From Novosphingobium sp. 9 (GTDB lineage: Bacteria > Pseudomonadota > Alphaproteobacteria > Sphingomonadales > Sphingomonadaceae), in the NCBI RefSeq assembly GCF_025340265.1, contig NZ_CP022708.1, forward strand, positions 209,501-273,500: a DNA stretch of 64,000 nt, read 5' to 3'. Below are positions 26,963-37,381 of this stretch, in pieces. Under the pieces are notes generated by a model. It saw nothing but the letters and a program-made list of their open reading frames with translations, was not told the DNA's origin and made no database searches. The position numbers and the translations under genes are program-made. Positions within the stretch are counted from its first letter, which is position 1, and the number at the start of each line of letters is the position of its first letter.

Positions 26963-27838
26963 ATGACCCAGATTACCGTCGCTGCCCTGCAACTGGCCCT
27001 TGGCTCTGCCGATGAGGGCGAGAACATCGCGGCCGTCTCGGCGCTGGTCGAGGAGGCCGCGGCAAAGGGCGCCTCGCTGGTGCTGCCGCCCGAGCTGTTC
27101 TCCGGCCCCTATTTCTGCAAGACCGAGGAAGAGGAGCTGTTCGCGACGGCACGCCCGACGCTCGAACATCCCTCGGTGATCGCAATGCGCGCGCTCGCCG
27201 CGAAGCTGAAGATCACCATCCCCACCAGCTTCTTCGAGCGCGACGGGCACCACTATTACAATACCCTCGCCATGATCGGCCCCGATGGCGAGATCATGGG
27301 TACCTATCGCAAGAGCCATATCCCGGACGGTCCGGGCTATGAGGAGAAGTACTATTTCCGCCCCGGCAATGACGGGTTCAAGGCCTGGGACGTGCCCCAT
27401 GCAGGCGGCGTGACCCGTATCGGCGTGGGCGTATGCTGGGACCAGTGGTATCCCGAGTGCGCGCGGGTGATGGCCTTGATGGGCGCCGAACTGCTGCTCT
27501 ATCCCACCGCGATCGGCTCCGAGCCCTACGATGCCAGCCTCGACACCTCGCGGATGTGGCGCCGGGCGATGGTGGGCCATTCGGTGTCGAACTGCATGCC
27601 GGTGATCGCCGCGAACCGCATCGGCGTGGAGCGCGAGTGTAACACCGAGCAGACGTTCTACGGTCACTCGTTCATCACCGACGAGTGGGGCGATTACGTT
27701 ACCGAATATGGCCGCGAGGAGACCGGAGTTCTTGTCGCGACGCTCGATCTCGCCCGCGCCGCAAAGCATCGCGCCGGCATGGGCTTTTTCCGCGACCGGC
27801 GTCCGCAACTCTACACCCGCATTACGCAGGATATCTGA
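26963..27838 (+). CDS. aguB: N-carbamoylputrescine amidase (nitrilase family)
   Basis: A 291-residue enzyme. The Glu-Lys-Cys triad of the nitrilase superfamily is intact: E44 in LPPELFSGPYFC, K117 in YRKSHIPDGPGYEEKYYF, and C158 in GVGVCWDQWYPE. These extended motifs are those of AguB, which hydrolyses N-carbamoylputrescine to putrescine, CO2 and ammonia in the agmatine pathway. The partner agmatine deiminase gene is not seen here. It lies in a same-strand run of methyltransferase, aguB and folK with small gaps. Confidence 0.88.
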   Translation: MTQITVAALQLALGSADEGENIAAVSALVEEAAAKGASLVLPPELFSGPYFCKTEEEELFATARPTLEHPSVIAMRALAAKLKITIPTSFFERDGHHYYNTLAMIGPDGEIMGTYRKSHIPDGPGYEEKYYFRPGNDGFKAWDVPHAGGVTRIGVGVCWDQWYPECARVMALMGAELLLYPTAIGSEPYDASLDTSRMWRRAMVGHSVSNCMPVIAANRIGVERECNTEQTFYGHSFITDEWGDYVTEYGREETGVLVATLDLARAAKHRAGMGFFRDRRPQLYTRITQDI

Positions 27839-27865
27839 GCGAATAGGGCGGTCCGGCCGGGAACG

Positions 27866-28357
27866 ATGCACCACTATCTGATCGCGCTCGGCTCGAACCG
27901 GCGGCATCCCCAATACGGCCTCCCGCGCCGGGTGCTGACTGCGGCGCTCGACGCGCTGTCGACAGCAGGCCTGCGGATAGAGGCTGCCTCGCCACTGCTG
28001 GAAAGTGCGCCCATTGGCCCGTCGCTGCGCCGCTACGCGAATGGTGCCGCGGTCGTCGCCAGCGATCTGGAGCCCGAGCCGCTGCTCGACCTGCTGCTGG
28101 AGATCGAGGCACAATTCGGTCGCAAGCGGCGCGGGCAGGCATGGAGCAGCCGCGTGCTCGATCTCGACGTGGTGCTGTGGAGCGGCGGCGCCTATGCGGG
28201 CGATCACCTCGTGATTCCGCACCCGCTCTACCGCCGCCGCGATTTCGTACTGGCACCGGCACGCCGCATCGCCCCTCACTGGCGCGACCCGTTGAGCGGA
28301 CTTACCCCCAGACATCATCATGCCCGCTTGACCAAGCGCCGCAAGCTGCCTAGGTGA
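27866..28357 (+). CDS. folK: 2-amino-4-hydroxy-6-hydroxymethyldihydropteridine pyrophosphokinase
   Basis: A 163-residue enzyme of folate synthesis that transfers pyrophosphate from ATP to 6-hydroxymethyl-dihydropterin. The IALGSN start (residues 6-11), IEAQFGRKRRG and SSRVLDLDVVLW with the two metal-binding Asp residues are diagnostic. VIPHPLYRRRDFVLAP is the conserved C-terminal block. It is 27 bases downstream of aguB and upstream of tRNA-Lys, where the integrated element begins. Confidence 0.92.
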   Translation: MHHYLIALGSNRRHPQYGLPRRVLTAALDALSTAGLRIEAASPLLESAPIGPSLRRYANGAAVVASDLEPEPLLDLLLEIEAQFGRKRRGQAWSSRVLDLDVVLWSGGAYAGDHLVIPHPLYRRRDFVLAPARRIAPHWRDPLSGLTPRHHHARLTKRRKLPR

Positions 28358-28386
28358 CGCCCTTCCACCCGGCCACGGTCGAGAGG

Positions 28387-28462
28387 GGGCCCTTAGCTCA
28401 GTCGGTAGAGCAACTGACTTTTAATCAGTAGGTCGCTGGTTCGAACCCAGCAGGGCTCACCA
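28387..28462 (+). tRNA. tRNA-Lys (anticodon UUU)
   Basis: A 76-base cloverleaf including encoded CCA. The acceptor stem is GGGCCCT with AGGGCTC (one G-U pair), the D arm GCTCAGTCGGTAGAGC, the anticodon stem ACTGA/TCAGT with loop CTTTTAA, and the T arm CTGGTTCGAACCCAG. The anticodon TTT decodes AAA/AAG. Its 3' end is immediately followed by an integrase gene reading back towards it, so it is very likely the attB site used by the integrated element. Confidence 0.97.
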
Positions 28463-28497
28463 TTGGAAACCCAGTCATTTCAATGACTTGTATTGGG

Positions 28498-29580
28498 TCA
28501 TTTCACCAGATAGAGCCGGGGACGGCTCGCGGTGTGACCATTTTTGTGACCTTGCCCTTCTGACTTTTCAAACACTTGGCCAATCGGCTTTGTGCCCTCG
28601 AAAATCAGTTGGTCGGCAAAGGGTTGTAAATGCTTGACCGACATGTGCGCATAGCGACGCACCATCGTGTCCGATTTCCAACCTCCCAGCTCCTGAAGTA
28701 CCCATGTGGGGACATCATTTTGCCGGAGCCAACTCGCCCAGGTGTGTCGCAGATCGTGCCAACGAAAATTGGTGATCCCGGCCCGTTTGAGCGCATCCTT
28801 CCACGCCTTGGTGTTCACCTGGTTGATCGGCATTCCCCGATAGGTGAAAACGTGGTCCGTCTGTTTTTCCTTACGCCTCGTCAGAACCGCCATGGCCAGG
28901 TCGTTGAGCGGGACGCCCAACGCATTGCCGTTCTTCGTCTCGCCGTGCGCGATCATCACGATCCGGCGACGAAGATCGACCTGGTCCCAGGTCAGGCGCC
29001 TGATGTTGCCTTGTCGCAATCCAGTTGCGAGCGCGAACAACATCATGTCCTGCTGGTGCTCCGGTAACTCGGCCAGAAGCCGCTCAGCCTGTGCATGCGT
29101 CAACCAGCGTACACGAGGCTGCTCGTTTCTGACATAGGTCTTGAACGCAGGCATCGTCTCGATCCATTCCCATTCCCGCATCGCGATCCGGAAAATGGCG
29201 CGAATGAGCGCCACATAGAGATCCCTTGTTCGCGGCGCAGTCTTTGCGAGATGGCGCGTGATGATCCCATCGATCATGTCCCGGCTCACCTGGTCCAATG
29301 TCTTGCCGCGCAGGAAACGGGTGAAGAACCGGATCCGAAACACGTCGTCCGCGTAGGACTTCTTGTGCTTCTTTTCCTGCAACCACCGTAAAGCCGCTTC
29401 GTCCCATGTTCGCTTCGGCTTCTGCTTGAGCTTGGCAAGATCCCACAGCTGGGCTTTCAGCTTGTCGTGGTATTCCCGGGCCTTTTTCCGGTCGGTCGTT
29501 CCAGTAGAATGTCTAAGGAGCGTTCCGTCCGGTGCTGTGAGTTTGACGTAGTATATGTTTGCACGCTTCCAGAGTGCCAT
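28498..29580 (-). CDS. Tyrosine recombinase (phage/ICE-type integrase)
   Basis: A 360-residue integrase. The catalytic set is readable: R189 in ATGLRQGN, K216 in HGETKNGN, H275 and R278 in WHDLRHTW, W301 in LGGWKS (the third His position), and the nucleophile Y310 in VRRYAHM. The first 60 residues form an AP2-like arm-binding domain, followed by a core-binding SAM-like domain. It should recombine attP with the adjacent tRNA-Lys gene. ATG 29580 has AGGAGG six bases upstream. It overlaps the excisionase-like gene by 124 bases. An AGTCATT/AATGACT inverted repeat at 28473-28488 lies between its stop codon and the tRNA. Confidence 0.92.
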   Translation of the reverse strand: MALWKRANIYYVKLTAPDGTLLRHSTGTTDRKKAREYHDKLKAQLWDLAKLKQKPKRTWDEAALRWLQEKKHKKSYADDVFRIRFFTRFLRGKTLDQVSRDMIDGIITRHLAKTAPRTRDLYVALIRAIFRIAMREWEWIETMPAFKTYVRNEQPRVRWLTHAQAERLLAELPEHQQDMMLFALATGLRQGNIRRLTWDQVDLRRRIVMIAHGETKNGNALGVPLNDLAMAVLTRRKEKQTDHVFTYRGMPINQVNTKAWKDALKRAGITNFRWHDLRHTWASWLRQNDVPTWVLQELGGWKSDTMVRRYAHMSVKHLQPFADQLIFEGTKPIGQVFEKSEGQGHKNGHTASRPRLYLVK

Positions 29581-29873
29581 TGTGCCTCCTTTCGGTCGGC
29601 ACCCAGTCGCATCCGTGCACTGGCAGAATATCGCGCCTGCACATCGGCGACAAGGTCGGCCTGCTGAAAGCGCCAATCCCGTCCCAGCTTGGCGCCGCGA
29701 ACGAGGCCTTCGCGAACATAGGCTCGTAATGTATTGGGATGGACGCCCAGGAAATCCGCAGCCTGCTTGAGGCTCAGCAGCTTGTCCTGCCCTCCTGTTG
29801 TATTAGCCACGGTCTCGATCCGACCGGTTGCGGCTCTCCTGCGCTGCCCGGGCTCGGGCGTACGCACGGTCAC
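29457..29873 (-). CDS. Excisionase/AlpA-like helix-turn-helix protein
   Basis: A 138-residue protein. LSLKQAADFLGVHPNTLRAYVREGLVRGAKLGRDWRF is a MerR-like winged HTH of the excisionase family. GTG 29873 or GTG 29810 may be the start. The C-terminal 40 residues read through the beginning of the integrase gene in another frame, a 124-base overlap. This suggests coupled expression with the integrase. Excisionases bend attachment-site DNA and set recombination direction; that role here is inferred from position and fold. Confidence 0.75.
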   Translation of the reverse strand: MTVRTPEPGQRRRAATGRIETVANTTGGQDKLLSLKQAADFLGVHPNTLRAYVREGLVRGAKLGRDWRFQQADLVADVQARYSASARMRLGADRKEAQWHSGSVQTYTTSNSQHRTERSLDILLERPTGKRPGNTTTS

Positions 29874-29952
29874 CCTCGAGAAAGGCTCGTAGCGTGCCGG
29901 CCAAGTTTTTCGTTCTGCAAGCAGGCAGTTTTCGAGGTTCGAACTTGGTCAT
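29803..29952 (-). CDS. Small basic protein upstream of the excisionase-like gene
   Basis: A 49-residue ORF, starting MTKFEPRKLPACRTKN and ending SRNRSDRDRG. A textbook AAGGAGG ribosome site lies seven bases before the ATG. It overlaps the start of the excisionase-like gene on the same strand by about 71 bases. No family is recognised. The strong ribosome site and position make translation plausible, possibly as a leader or small regulator of integration. Confidence 0.5.
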   Translation of the reverse strand: MTKFEPRKLPACRTKNLAGTLRAFLEGDRAYARARAAQESRNRSDRDRG

Positions 29953-30410
29953 GGGGTACCTCCTTTGAGGTTTATTGAGCAGCAACATCAGATCAAAAGC
30001 GATCGTTGTTCACGGGCTGCGAAAGGCGGCTGGGTCAATCCGTACATATCACCTTCGATATGAAGGCCGCGCCGGATTTCTGAAACGGGGGTAGGGCGGC
30101 GCAGAAAAAGCGGCGCTGGCGTACCCTGGCGTAAACTGGAGACATATCCATGGAACGATGGGCGGCGGACATCGCGTGGTATCCACGCGCTGGCGCTTCG
30201 TTTGTTGGCCTGCCGACAGGCGGGGTGGGCGTCGCTCAGCCTCTAGGCCCGCCGCGGCGGCGCGCAACCTGAGCCGGGGCTCAGGTCCTCCACTTCGTTA
30301 CGGCCTTGTCAGGTGCGCCCCGCCTTATCCTGCGGGCCTGCCGGTTCGCTCCTGTCGCCCACCCCGCCCTGCGGCGGGCCAATGTGTGCGATGAAAATGG
30401 AGTGAAGGAT
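29953..30410. other. Divergent control region between integration genes and parB
   Basis: No gene is supported in these 458 bases. The region lies between two diverging transcription units. It contains a long-range inverted repeat (GCGGGGTGGGCG at about 30219-30230 and CGCCCACCCCGC at about 30356-30367) and CCTGGCGTA repeats near 30122-30137 (GGCGTACC-CTGGCGTAAACTGG). These may be binding or origin-related sites; I cannot assign one. Confidence 0.4.
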
Positions 30411-31367
30411 ATGAAACTCAAGCACATCGACATTACCCGTCTGTCAATCTCGAATCTCAACATGCGCGGCACAAGGAAGACCTGCGACATTGCCAACATC
30501 CTGCCGTCCGTTCGAACGCGCGGGGTATTGGTGCCATTGATCGTGCGGGAAACGGCCCGCGAGCCTGTCTGCACCAATCAGCATCCGGAAGGAGGCGGCG
30601 GCGCGGTGATTGGTGCAAGTACCGTCGATCAACTGCCCGCCTACGAAATCCTTGCGGGCAAGCGGCGCTATCATGCCGCGATGGCGGTGCGTGAGGAGGG
30701 TGGGGGTATTAAGGACCTGCCCTGTGCGATTATCGCGCCGGGCGATGATGCTGCCGCTCTGGAAGCATCGTTGATCGAGAACATCGCGAGGCTCGATCCC
30801 GACGAAATGACCCGATGCGAAACCTTCACCCGTCTCGTACGCGAAGGCCGCGATGTCGAAGCCATCGCCCAAACCTTCGGGCTTACCGCCTTGCAGGTGA
30901 GGCGCACGCTGGCACTCGGCAATCTCGTCCCTCGCCTGCGTAGTCTCTATCGCGCCGATGGCATCGATGCCGTTTCACTGCGGCATCTGACGATGGCTTC
31001 GAAAGCGCGACAGCGTGAATGGCTGGCGCTGCACGATGACGAAGCTGCGTATGCACCGACAGGTGCTGCGCTTAAGTCATGGTTGTTTGGCGGCGCGTCG
31101 ATTCCGGTTGAGGCCGCACTCTTCGATATCGACGAGTTCCCGGGCGAGATCGTGTCTGACCTGTTCGGCAACGAGCGCTACTTCGCCAGCGCAGAGGCCT
31201 TCTGGAGTGCGCAGATGGCAGCGGTCGAGGGGAGGGCCGAAGTTCTTCGCGAAGACGGTTGGAGCGAAGTCGTCGTCATGGATCGAGGCGATACCTTCTA
31301 CAGCTGGGAGCATGCGCCTTGGTCGAAGGCCAAGGGGGGCAGGGTGTTGATTGCCACTGAGAAGTGA
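30411..31367 (+). pseudogene. ParB/RepB-like partition protein, truncated by IS21
   Basis: The readable ORF is 318 residues. A ParB/Spo0J nuclease-like domain is seen with YEILAGKRRYHAAM (the ParB box) and ASLIENIARLDPDEMTRCE, then an HTH (VEAIAQTFGLTALQVRRTLALGNL). Such plasmid and ICE proteins usually run to 550-700 residues, so the C-terminal half is missing. The last codons (IATEK) come from the left end of the IS21-family element, and the sequence beyond the IS is unrelated. No parA gene is visible nearby. It probably helped partition an element that once replicated on its own. Confidence 0.85.
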
Positions 31368-31433
31368 CCCGGGATTTCCATTGAGAATTGACCCGGGTGG
31401 GTATGGTTTATGTGCTGCCGTTTTTGGGCAGGT

Positions 31434-32213
31434 TCAAGGTGCGGGCTTCTCCTTTCTGGCTTTGGGCGTAGCGGTGCTGGCGCGGAAGCGGAAGCTGTCG
31501 TTTCCGGTCTCCAGGATGTGGCAGTGATGGGTTAGCCGATCGAGCAGCGCGGTGGTCATCTTGGCATCGCCGAACACGCCAGCCCATTCGCTGAAGCTCA
31601 GGTTGGTGGTGATGACGACGCTGGTGCGCTCGTACAGCTTGCTGAGAAGATGGAAGAGCATGGCACCGCCCGATGGGCTGAAGGGCAGGTAGCCCAGTTC
31701 ATCGAGGATGAGCAGGTCGAGGCGTAGCAGGCGTTCTGTCAGCTGGCCGGACCGGTTCAAGGTCTTTTCCTGCTCAAGCGCGTTGACCAGATCGACCGTG
31801 GAGAAGAAGCGAACCTTCTTGCGGTGATGCTCGACAGCCTGAACGCCCAGAGCCGTGGCGATATGGCTCTTGCCGGTGCCGGGCCCGCCGATCAGCACGA
31901 CGTTGTCGGCGTTTTCCATGAAGTCGCCCTGATGAAGCTGGCGTACGAGGGCTTCGGTGATCTCGCTGGCGGCAAAATCGAAGCCCGCCAGATCTTTGTA
32001 GGCCGGGAAGCGTGCCGCCTTGATCTGATAGGCGATCGACCTGACCTCCCGCTCGGCCATCTCTGCCTTCAGGAGCCCAGACAGCATCGGCACGGCAGCG
32101 TCGAAGGCAGGCGCGCCTTGCTCGATCAGATCGCCAGCGGCTTGCGCCATGCCGAACATCTTGAGGCTGCGCAGCATGACGACGATGGCCGCGCTGGCGG
32201 GATCATGACGCAT
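31434..32213 (-). CDS. istB: IS21-family helper ATPase IstB
   Basis: A 259-residue AAA+ protein related to DnaC. Walker A is [16 protein letters not shown], Walker [14 protein letters not shown], and sensor-1 [12 protein letters not shown]. IstB helps IstA choose and cut targets. It overlaps istA by 11 bases and is intact from ATG to TGA. Confidence 0.95.
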   Translation of the reverse strand: MRHDPASAAIVVMLRSLKMFGMAQAAGDLIEQGAPAFDAAVPMLSGLLKAEMAEREVRSIAYQIKAARFPAYKDLAGFDFAASEITEALVRQLHQGDFMENADNVVLIGGPGTGKSHIATALGVQAVEHHRKKVRFFSTVDLVNALEQEKTLNRSGQLTERLLRLDLLILDELGYLPFSPSGGAMLFHLLSKLYERTSVVITTNLSFSEWAGVFGDAKMTTALLDRLTHHCHILETGNDSFRFRASTATPKARKEKPAP

Positions 32214-33723
32214 GGCGGATCTCCCTTAGCCTGTCATAGCGTACGACATTGGCCTCGGGCTCCTGCGTCAAACGCAAGGCCTGAGGCGCATCGATCGGCG
32301 CTGCTGGAGGCACCTTGCCATCGATAAGGCGATGCAACATGTTGAGAACGTGGGTCTTGGTGGCAACACCGGCTTCCAGAGCCAACTCGACCGCGCTCAA
32401 CACTGCCCGCTCGTCATGATGCAGAACGAGAGACAGGATCTCGACCATCTCCCTGTCGCCGCCCGGGCGCTTTAGCAGATGGCCCTGTAACTGCCGGAAG
32501 GCTTCGGGCATCTCGAGGAAGGGGGCGCCATTACGCAAGGCGCCGGGCTTGCGCTGGATCACCGCCAGATAATGCCGCCAGTCATAGATCGTGCGTCCCG
32601 GCTTGTGATGGGAACGGTCGATGAGCCGGGGATGTTCGCACACGATCTGACCTTCGGCCGCTATGACCAGACGATCCGGGTAGACCCTCAGGCTGACGGG
32701 TCGGTTCGCGAAGGATGCAGGCACCGAATAGCGGTTCCGGTCGAAGGCAATGAGGCAGGTCGGCGACACGCGCTTGATCTGCTCGACAAAGCCATCGAAG
32801 GGCCGGCCCAGCGGCATCAGGCAGGAAACTTCCTCGGCGTGCGCATCGGCCACGGTGCCGGGCAGGACACCATGCTGGATCTCGCCCCATTGGGCGATGC
32901 ATTGTTCTTCCAGCCAGGTGTTCAACTCAGCCAGATCGCGGAAGCTGGGCATCGGTTGCCACAGCCGGCGTCGAGCGTCCTGGACGTTCTTCTCGACCTG
33001 TCCTTTCTCCCAGCCAGAAGCCGGATTGCAGAAATCGGCCTCGAACAGATAGTGGCTGGCCATGGCGGCGAACCTGGCATTGACCTGCCGCGCCTTCCCC
33101 GTCCCGATCTTGTCGACAGCGGTCCGCATATTGTCGAAGATGCCACGCTGCGGCACGCCGCCAAGCACCCGGAATGCCTGCGCCAGCGCGTCGAACAGCA
33201 TCTCATGGGTCTGGAGCAGATAGGCTCGCACGATGAAGGCGCGGCTATGTGCCAGCTTGGTATGGGCAACCTGCAGCTTGGTCACCTTGCCGTCCAGCAC
33301 GGCATAATCCTCACTCCAGTCGAACTGGAAGGCCTCGCCAGGCTGGAAAACCAAAGGCACGAACGTCCCGCGCCCGCTGGTCTGCTGTTGATACTGAAGC
33401 TCGGTCCGCCATCGCCGCGCAAAGGCGGCCACCCGGTTATAGGAACCATCGTAACCCAGCTTCACCAGATCAACGTAGAGTTGCTTGGCGGTCCTCTTCT
33501 GCTTGCGGGATTTCTTGGATTCCACTCGCAGCCAAGCCGTCAGTTTGTCTGCGAAGGGATCGAGTTTGCTCGACCGTAACGGAACCTTGAAGCTGGGTTC
33601 AACCGTGTCGGAGCGCAGATACTTGCGGATGGTGTTGCGGGACAGGCCGGTCCGGCGCTTGATCTCCCGAATGGAAATCCCCTGCCGGAAATGCCACCGG
33701 CGGATCACACTGAATAAGTCCAT
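32203..33723 (-). CDS. istA: IS21-family transposase IstA
   Basis: A 506-residue transposase. The N-terminal HTH is [20 protein letters not shown], and the DDE catalytic core has [11 protein letters not shown] (first Asp), [13 protein letters not shown] (second Asp) and [12 protein letters not shown] (Glu). The C-terminal basic domain is complete. The start at ATG 33723 is just inside the right inverted repeat. IstA appears full-length, so the element could be active. Confidence 0.95.
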   Translation of the reverse strand: MDLFSVIRRWHFRQGISIREIKRRTGLSRNTIRKYLRSDTVEPSFKVPLRSSKLDPFADKLTAWLRVESKKSRKQKRTAKQLYVDLVKLGYDGSYNRVAAFARRWRTELQYQQQTSGRGTFVPLVFQPGEAFQFDWSEDYAVLDGKVTKLQVAHTKLAHSRAFIVRAYLLQTHEMLFDALAQAFRVLGGVPQRGIFDNMRTAVDKIGTGKARQVNARFAAMASHYLFEADFCNPASGWEKGQVEKNVQDARRRLWQPMPSFRDLAELNTWLEEQCIAQWGEIQHGVLPGTVADAHAEEVSCLMPLGRPFDGFVEQIKRVSPTCLIAFDRNRYSVPASFANRPVSLRVYPDRLVIAAEGQIVCEHPRLIDRSHHKPGRTIYDWRHYLAVIQRKPGALRNGAPFLEMPEAFRQLQGHLLKRPGGDREMVEILSLVLHHDERAVLSAVELALEAGVATKTHVLNMLHRLIDGKVPPAAPIDAPQALRLTQEPEANVVRYDRLREIRHAS

Positions 33724-33831
33724 GTCGATCACTCCAAGACCCTCCGACTGGCAGCCGGAAGGGAGGAAAACATGGGTCAATTCTCAGCGGTAATTTATAC
33801 GCGCCCCGGGTCACTTCTCAGTGGCAATCAA

Positions 33832-34270
33832 CATCCAGCGCGTCATCGCTACGATCCACGAGCTGACAGACCGAGCGCGTACATGGCAGGATACCACATA
33901 CCTTGTGGCCAAGATGAACCGGGTGCTGCGCGGATGGGCCAATTACTTCTCGGTAGGGACCACGAGCAAGGCATACCGCGCCATCGACAGCTACACAGCG
34001 GTGCGGTTGCGCCGGTGGCTACGCGCCAAGCACAAGACCAGACGAAAGCGAGCGGGAGCCTATCACACCCCCGAGCTGTACGAGCGCTTCGGCCTCGTGC
34101 GTCTGGCCGACTTGGCCGCAGCCCGCCGTGGGTGAAGGCGTGATGTCTTGTCCGAGAGCCGGATGCGGGAGATCTGCATGTCCGGTTCGATGAGCAGGGA
34201 GTGGAAACGGACCGTCTGGCAAGCCCCACAGGCGCGCCGCACGACACCGCGCCACTTCCTGACTCTACCG
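33832..34270 (+). mobile_element. 3' remnant of a group II intron
   Basis: The last 100 codons of an intron-encoded reverse transcriptase are open (IQRVIATIHELTDRARTW...LADLAAARRG, stop at 34133-34135). They correspond to the same region of the fuller intron at 43684-45626, and the 3' intron end is nearly identical. Domain V is visible as GAGCCGGATGCGG...GTCCGGTTC at about 34155-34190. The intron's 5' part has been replaced by the IS21 element. The 3' end abuts the stop codon of rtcR (34271) exactly, so the intron once inserted there. Confidence 0.85.
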
Positions 34271-35857
<1,587 letters not shown>

Positions 35858-35865
35858 GATCTTAT

Positions 35866-35910
35866 ATGATAATCGCTTATACAGTGATATACAAATTGTG
35901 AGTCTTTCGA
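35866..35910 (-). promoter_or_regulatory. AT-rich candidate promoter/operator of rtcR
   Basis: Upstream of the rtcR ATG the minus strand contains TTGTAT, a 17-base spacer and TATCAT (about 35873-35901), then a short leader to the ATG. The stretch is strongly AT-rich in an otherwise GC-rich background. Symmetric TATATGATAA and GTGATATAC copies could be an operator. Assignment is by resemblance to -35/-10 hexamers only. Confidence 0.35.
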
Positions 35911-35990
35911 TCTCGGCATCCTGAAGGGTTGCAGCCGGAGCGTACCGGTTTTCCGCCGATTCCGAGAAATTTTCGCCAGACGTCGTCGGT

Positions 35991-36008
35991 TTGGCACGCC
36001 CCCTGCAA
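35991..36008 (+). promoter_or_regulatory. Sigma-54 (-24/-12) promoter of rtcB-orf-rtcA
   Basis: TTGGCACGCCCCCTGCAA matches the sigma-54 consensus TGGCACG-N4-TTGCA/T in both blocks, with GG and GC twelve bases apart and one mismatch (C for T before GC). It lies 112 bases upstream of rtcB and is divergent from rtcR, the expected activator. The intervening 130 bases to rtcR would hold the RtcR binding sites. Confidence 0.85.
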
Positions 36009-36119
36009 TTCTATTTCCGCCGGGTCAGTCGAACAGCCCGGCTCAGCAGGCGAAAGCGGGGCGGCCGGAATGGGCCGGCCGCCTCCATTTCGCCGCAAGA
36101 GGATTTCAGGAGTACGGCC

Positions 36120-37346
36120 ATGACCGACACCAGTTTCGAATTGCGGCAGGTCAAGGGCGGCGTGCCGGTGAAGATGTGGACCCGCGGCGTGCCCGTGGAC
36201 GACAAGGCGCACGACCAGCTCGCCCGCGCGGCGAAGATGCCCTTCGTGTTCCGCCACGTCGCCGCGATGCCCGACGTCCATGTCGGCATCGGCGCGACCG
36301 TGGGCTCGGTGATCCCGACGAAGGGCGCGGTGATCCCGGCCGCCGTGGGCGTGGACATCGGCTGCGGCATGATGGCCGCGCGCACCTCGCTCATGGCGCA
36401 TGACCTGCCCGACAGTCTGGAGGCCATCCGCTCCGCTATCGAGCAGGCGGTGCCGCACGGGCGCTCGGTGGGACGCGGCAAGCGCGACCATGGGTCATGG
36501 GGCGCGCCGCCGCCGGGCGTGGTCGAGGCCTGGGCCACGCTGGCCGTGCGCTTCGAGCGGCTGTGCGAGCGGCACCCCCGCCTCAAGAACACCAACAACC
36601 TCACGCATCTGGGCACGCTGGGCACCGGCAACCACTTCATCGAGCTCTGCCTCGACGAAGAGGCGCGGGTGTGGGTGATGCTGCATTCCGGATCGCGCGG
36701 AGTGGGCAACGCCATCGGCTCGTTCTTCATCGAACTGGCCAAGCAGGACATGCGCAAGTGGCACATCAACCTGCCCGACGAGGATCTCGCCTACTTCCCG
36801 GAAGGGACCGACCACTTCGATGATTACGTCGAGGCGGTGGGCTGGGCGCAGGACTTCGCCGCGCTCAACCGGCGGATGATGATGGGTAACGTGATCGGAG
36901 CCCTGCGCGCCCAGATCGCCAAGCCCTTCGAGGCGGAGCTGGAGGCGGTGAACTGCCATCACAACTACGTTCGCCGGGAGAACCATTTCGGCGAGAACGT
37001 GCTCGTCACCCGCAAGGGTGCGGTGCGCGCGGCGAAGGGGGTGATGGGCATCATTCCGGGTTCGATGGGCGCGAAATCGTTCATCGTGCGCGGACTCGGC
37101 AACCCGGAGAGCTTCGACAGCTGTTCGCACGGGGCGGGCCGGGTGATGAGCCGGACGCAGGCGAAGAAGCTCGTCTCGCTGGAGGAGCATGTGGCCGATA
37201 CGGCAGGCGTCGAATGCCGCAAGGACGAAGGCGTCATCGACGAGACGCCCCGCGCCTACAAGCCGATCGAGGCGGTGATGGCGGCCCAGGCTGATCTCGT
37301 CGAGATCGTCCACACCTTGAAGCAGGTGGTCTGCGTGAAGGGGTGA
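36120..37346 (+). CDS. rtcB: RNA ligase RtcB (tRNA-splicing type)
   Basis: A 408-residue enzyme that joins 2',3'-cyclic phosphate or 3'-phosphate RNA ends to 5'-OH ends with GTP and Mn2+. Conserved blocks are present: MPDVHVGIGATVGSV, AVGVDIGCGMM with the metal-binding Cys, LGTGNHFIE, HSGSRGVGN, VNCHHNYVRRE, and SCSHGAGRVMSR with the histidine that carries GMP. The length matches E. coli RtcB. CAGGAG lies seven bases before ATG 36120. It is first in the rtcB-orf-rtcA operon, driven by the sigma-54 promoter. Confidence 0.97.
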   Translation: MTDTSFELRQVKGGVPVKMWTRGVPVDDKAHDQLARAAKMPFVFRHVAAMPDVHVGIGATVGSVIPTKGAVIPAAVGVDIGCGMMAARTSLMAHDLPDSLEAIRSAIEQAVPHGRSVGRGKRDHGSWGAPPPGVVEAWATLAVRFERLCERHPRLKNTNNLTHLGTLGTGNHFIELCLDEEARVWVMLHSGSRGVGNAIGSFFIELAKQDMRKWHINLPDEDLAYFPEGTDHFDDYVEAVGWAQDFAALNRRMMMGNVIGALRAQIAKPFEAELEAVNCHHNYVRRENHFGENVLVTRKGAVRAAKGVMGIIPGSMGAKSFIVRGLGNPESFDSCSHGAGRVMSRTQAKKLVSLEEHVADTAGVECRKDEGVIDETPRAYKPIEAVMAAQADLVEIVHTLKQVVCVKG

Positions 37347-37381
37347 CACCCTTTGCGCGGGCCATCGCCACGGAGGGCGAG

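Larger units (their letters stand above)
31345..33833 (-). mobile_element. IS21-family insertion sequence
   Basis: It carries istA and istB with an 11-base overlap. The ends are perfect inverted repeats: TGCCACTGAGAAGTGACCCGGG-type termini at 31352-31373 and 33805-33826, extending to 29 bp (31345-31373 and 33805-33833) if the outer TGTTGAT/ATCAACA is included. A second internal copy of the GAGAATTGACCC motif lies at about 31383-31395 on the left and 33776-33787 on the right, as expected for the multiple terminal repeats of IS21 elements. No target duplication is found: the left flank is parB and the right flank is a group II intron fragment. Confidence 0.9.

Noticed and set aside
26252..28321. 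A 689-codon minus-strand open frame over the methyltransferase, aguB and folK
   Set aside because: It mirrors three well-recognised genes on the other strand and has no recognisable domain.
28387..28462. A second copy of the tRNA-Lys 3' end to close the element in the window
   Set aside because: Scanning the right side found no matching GTTCGAACCCAGCAGGG sequence.
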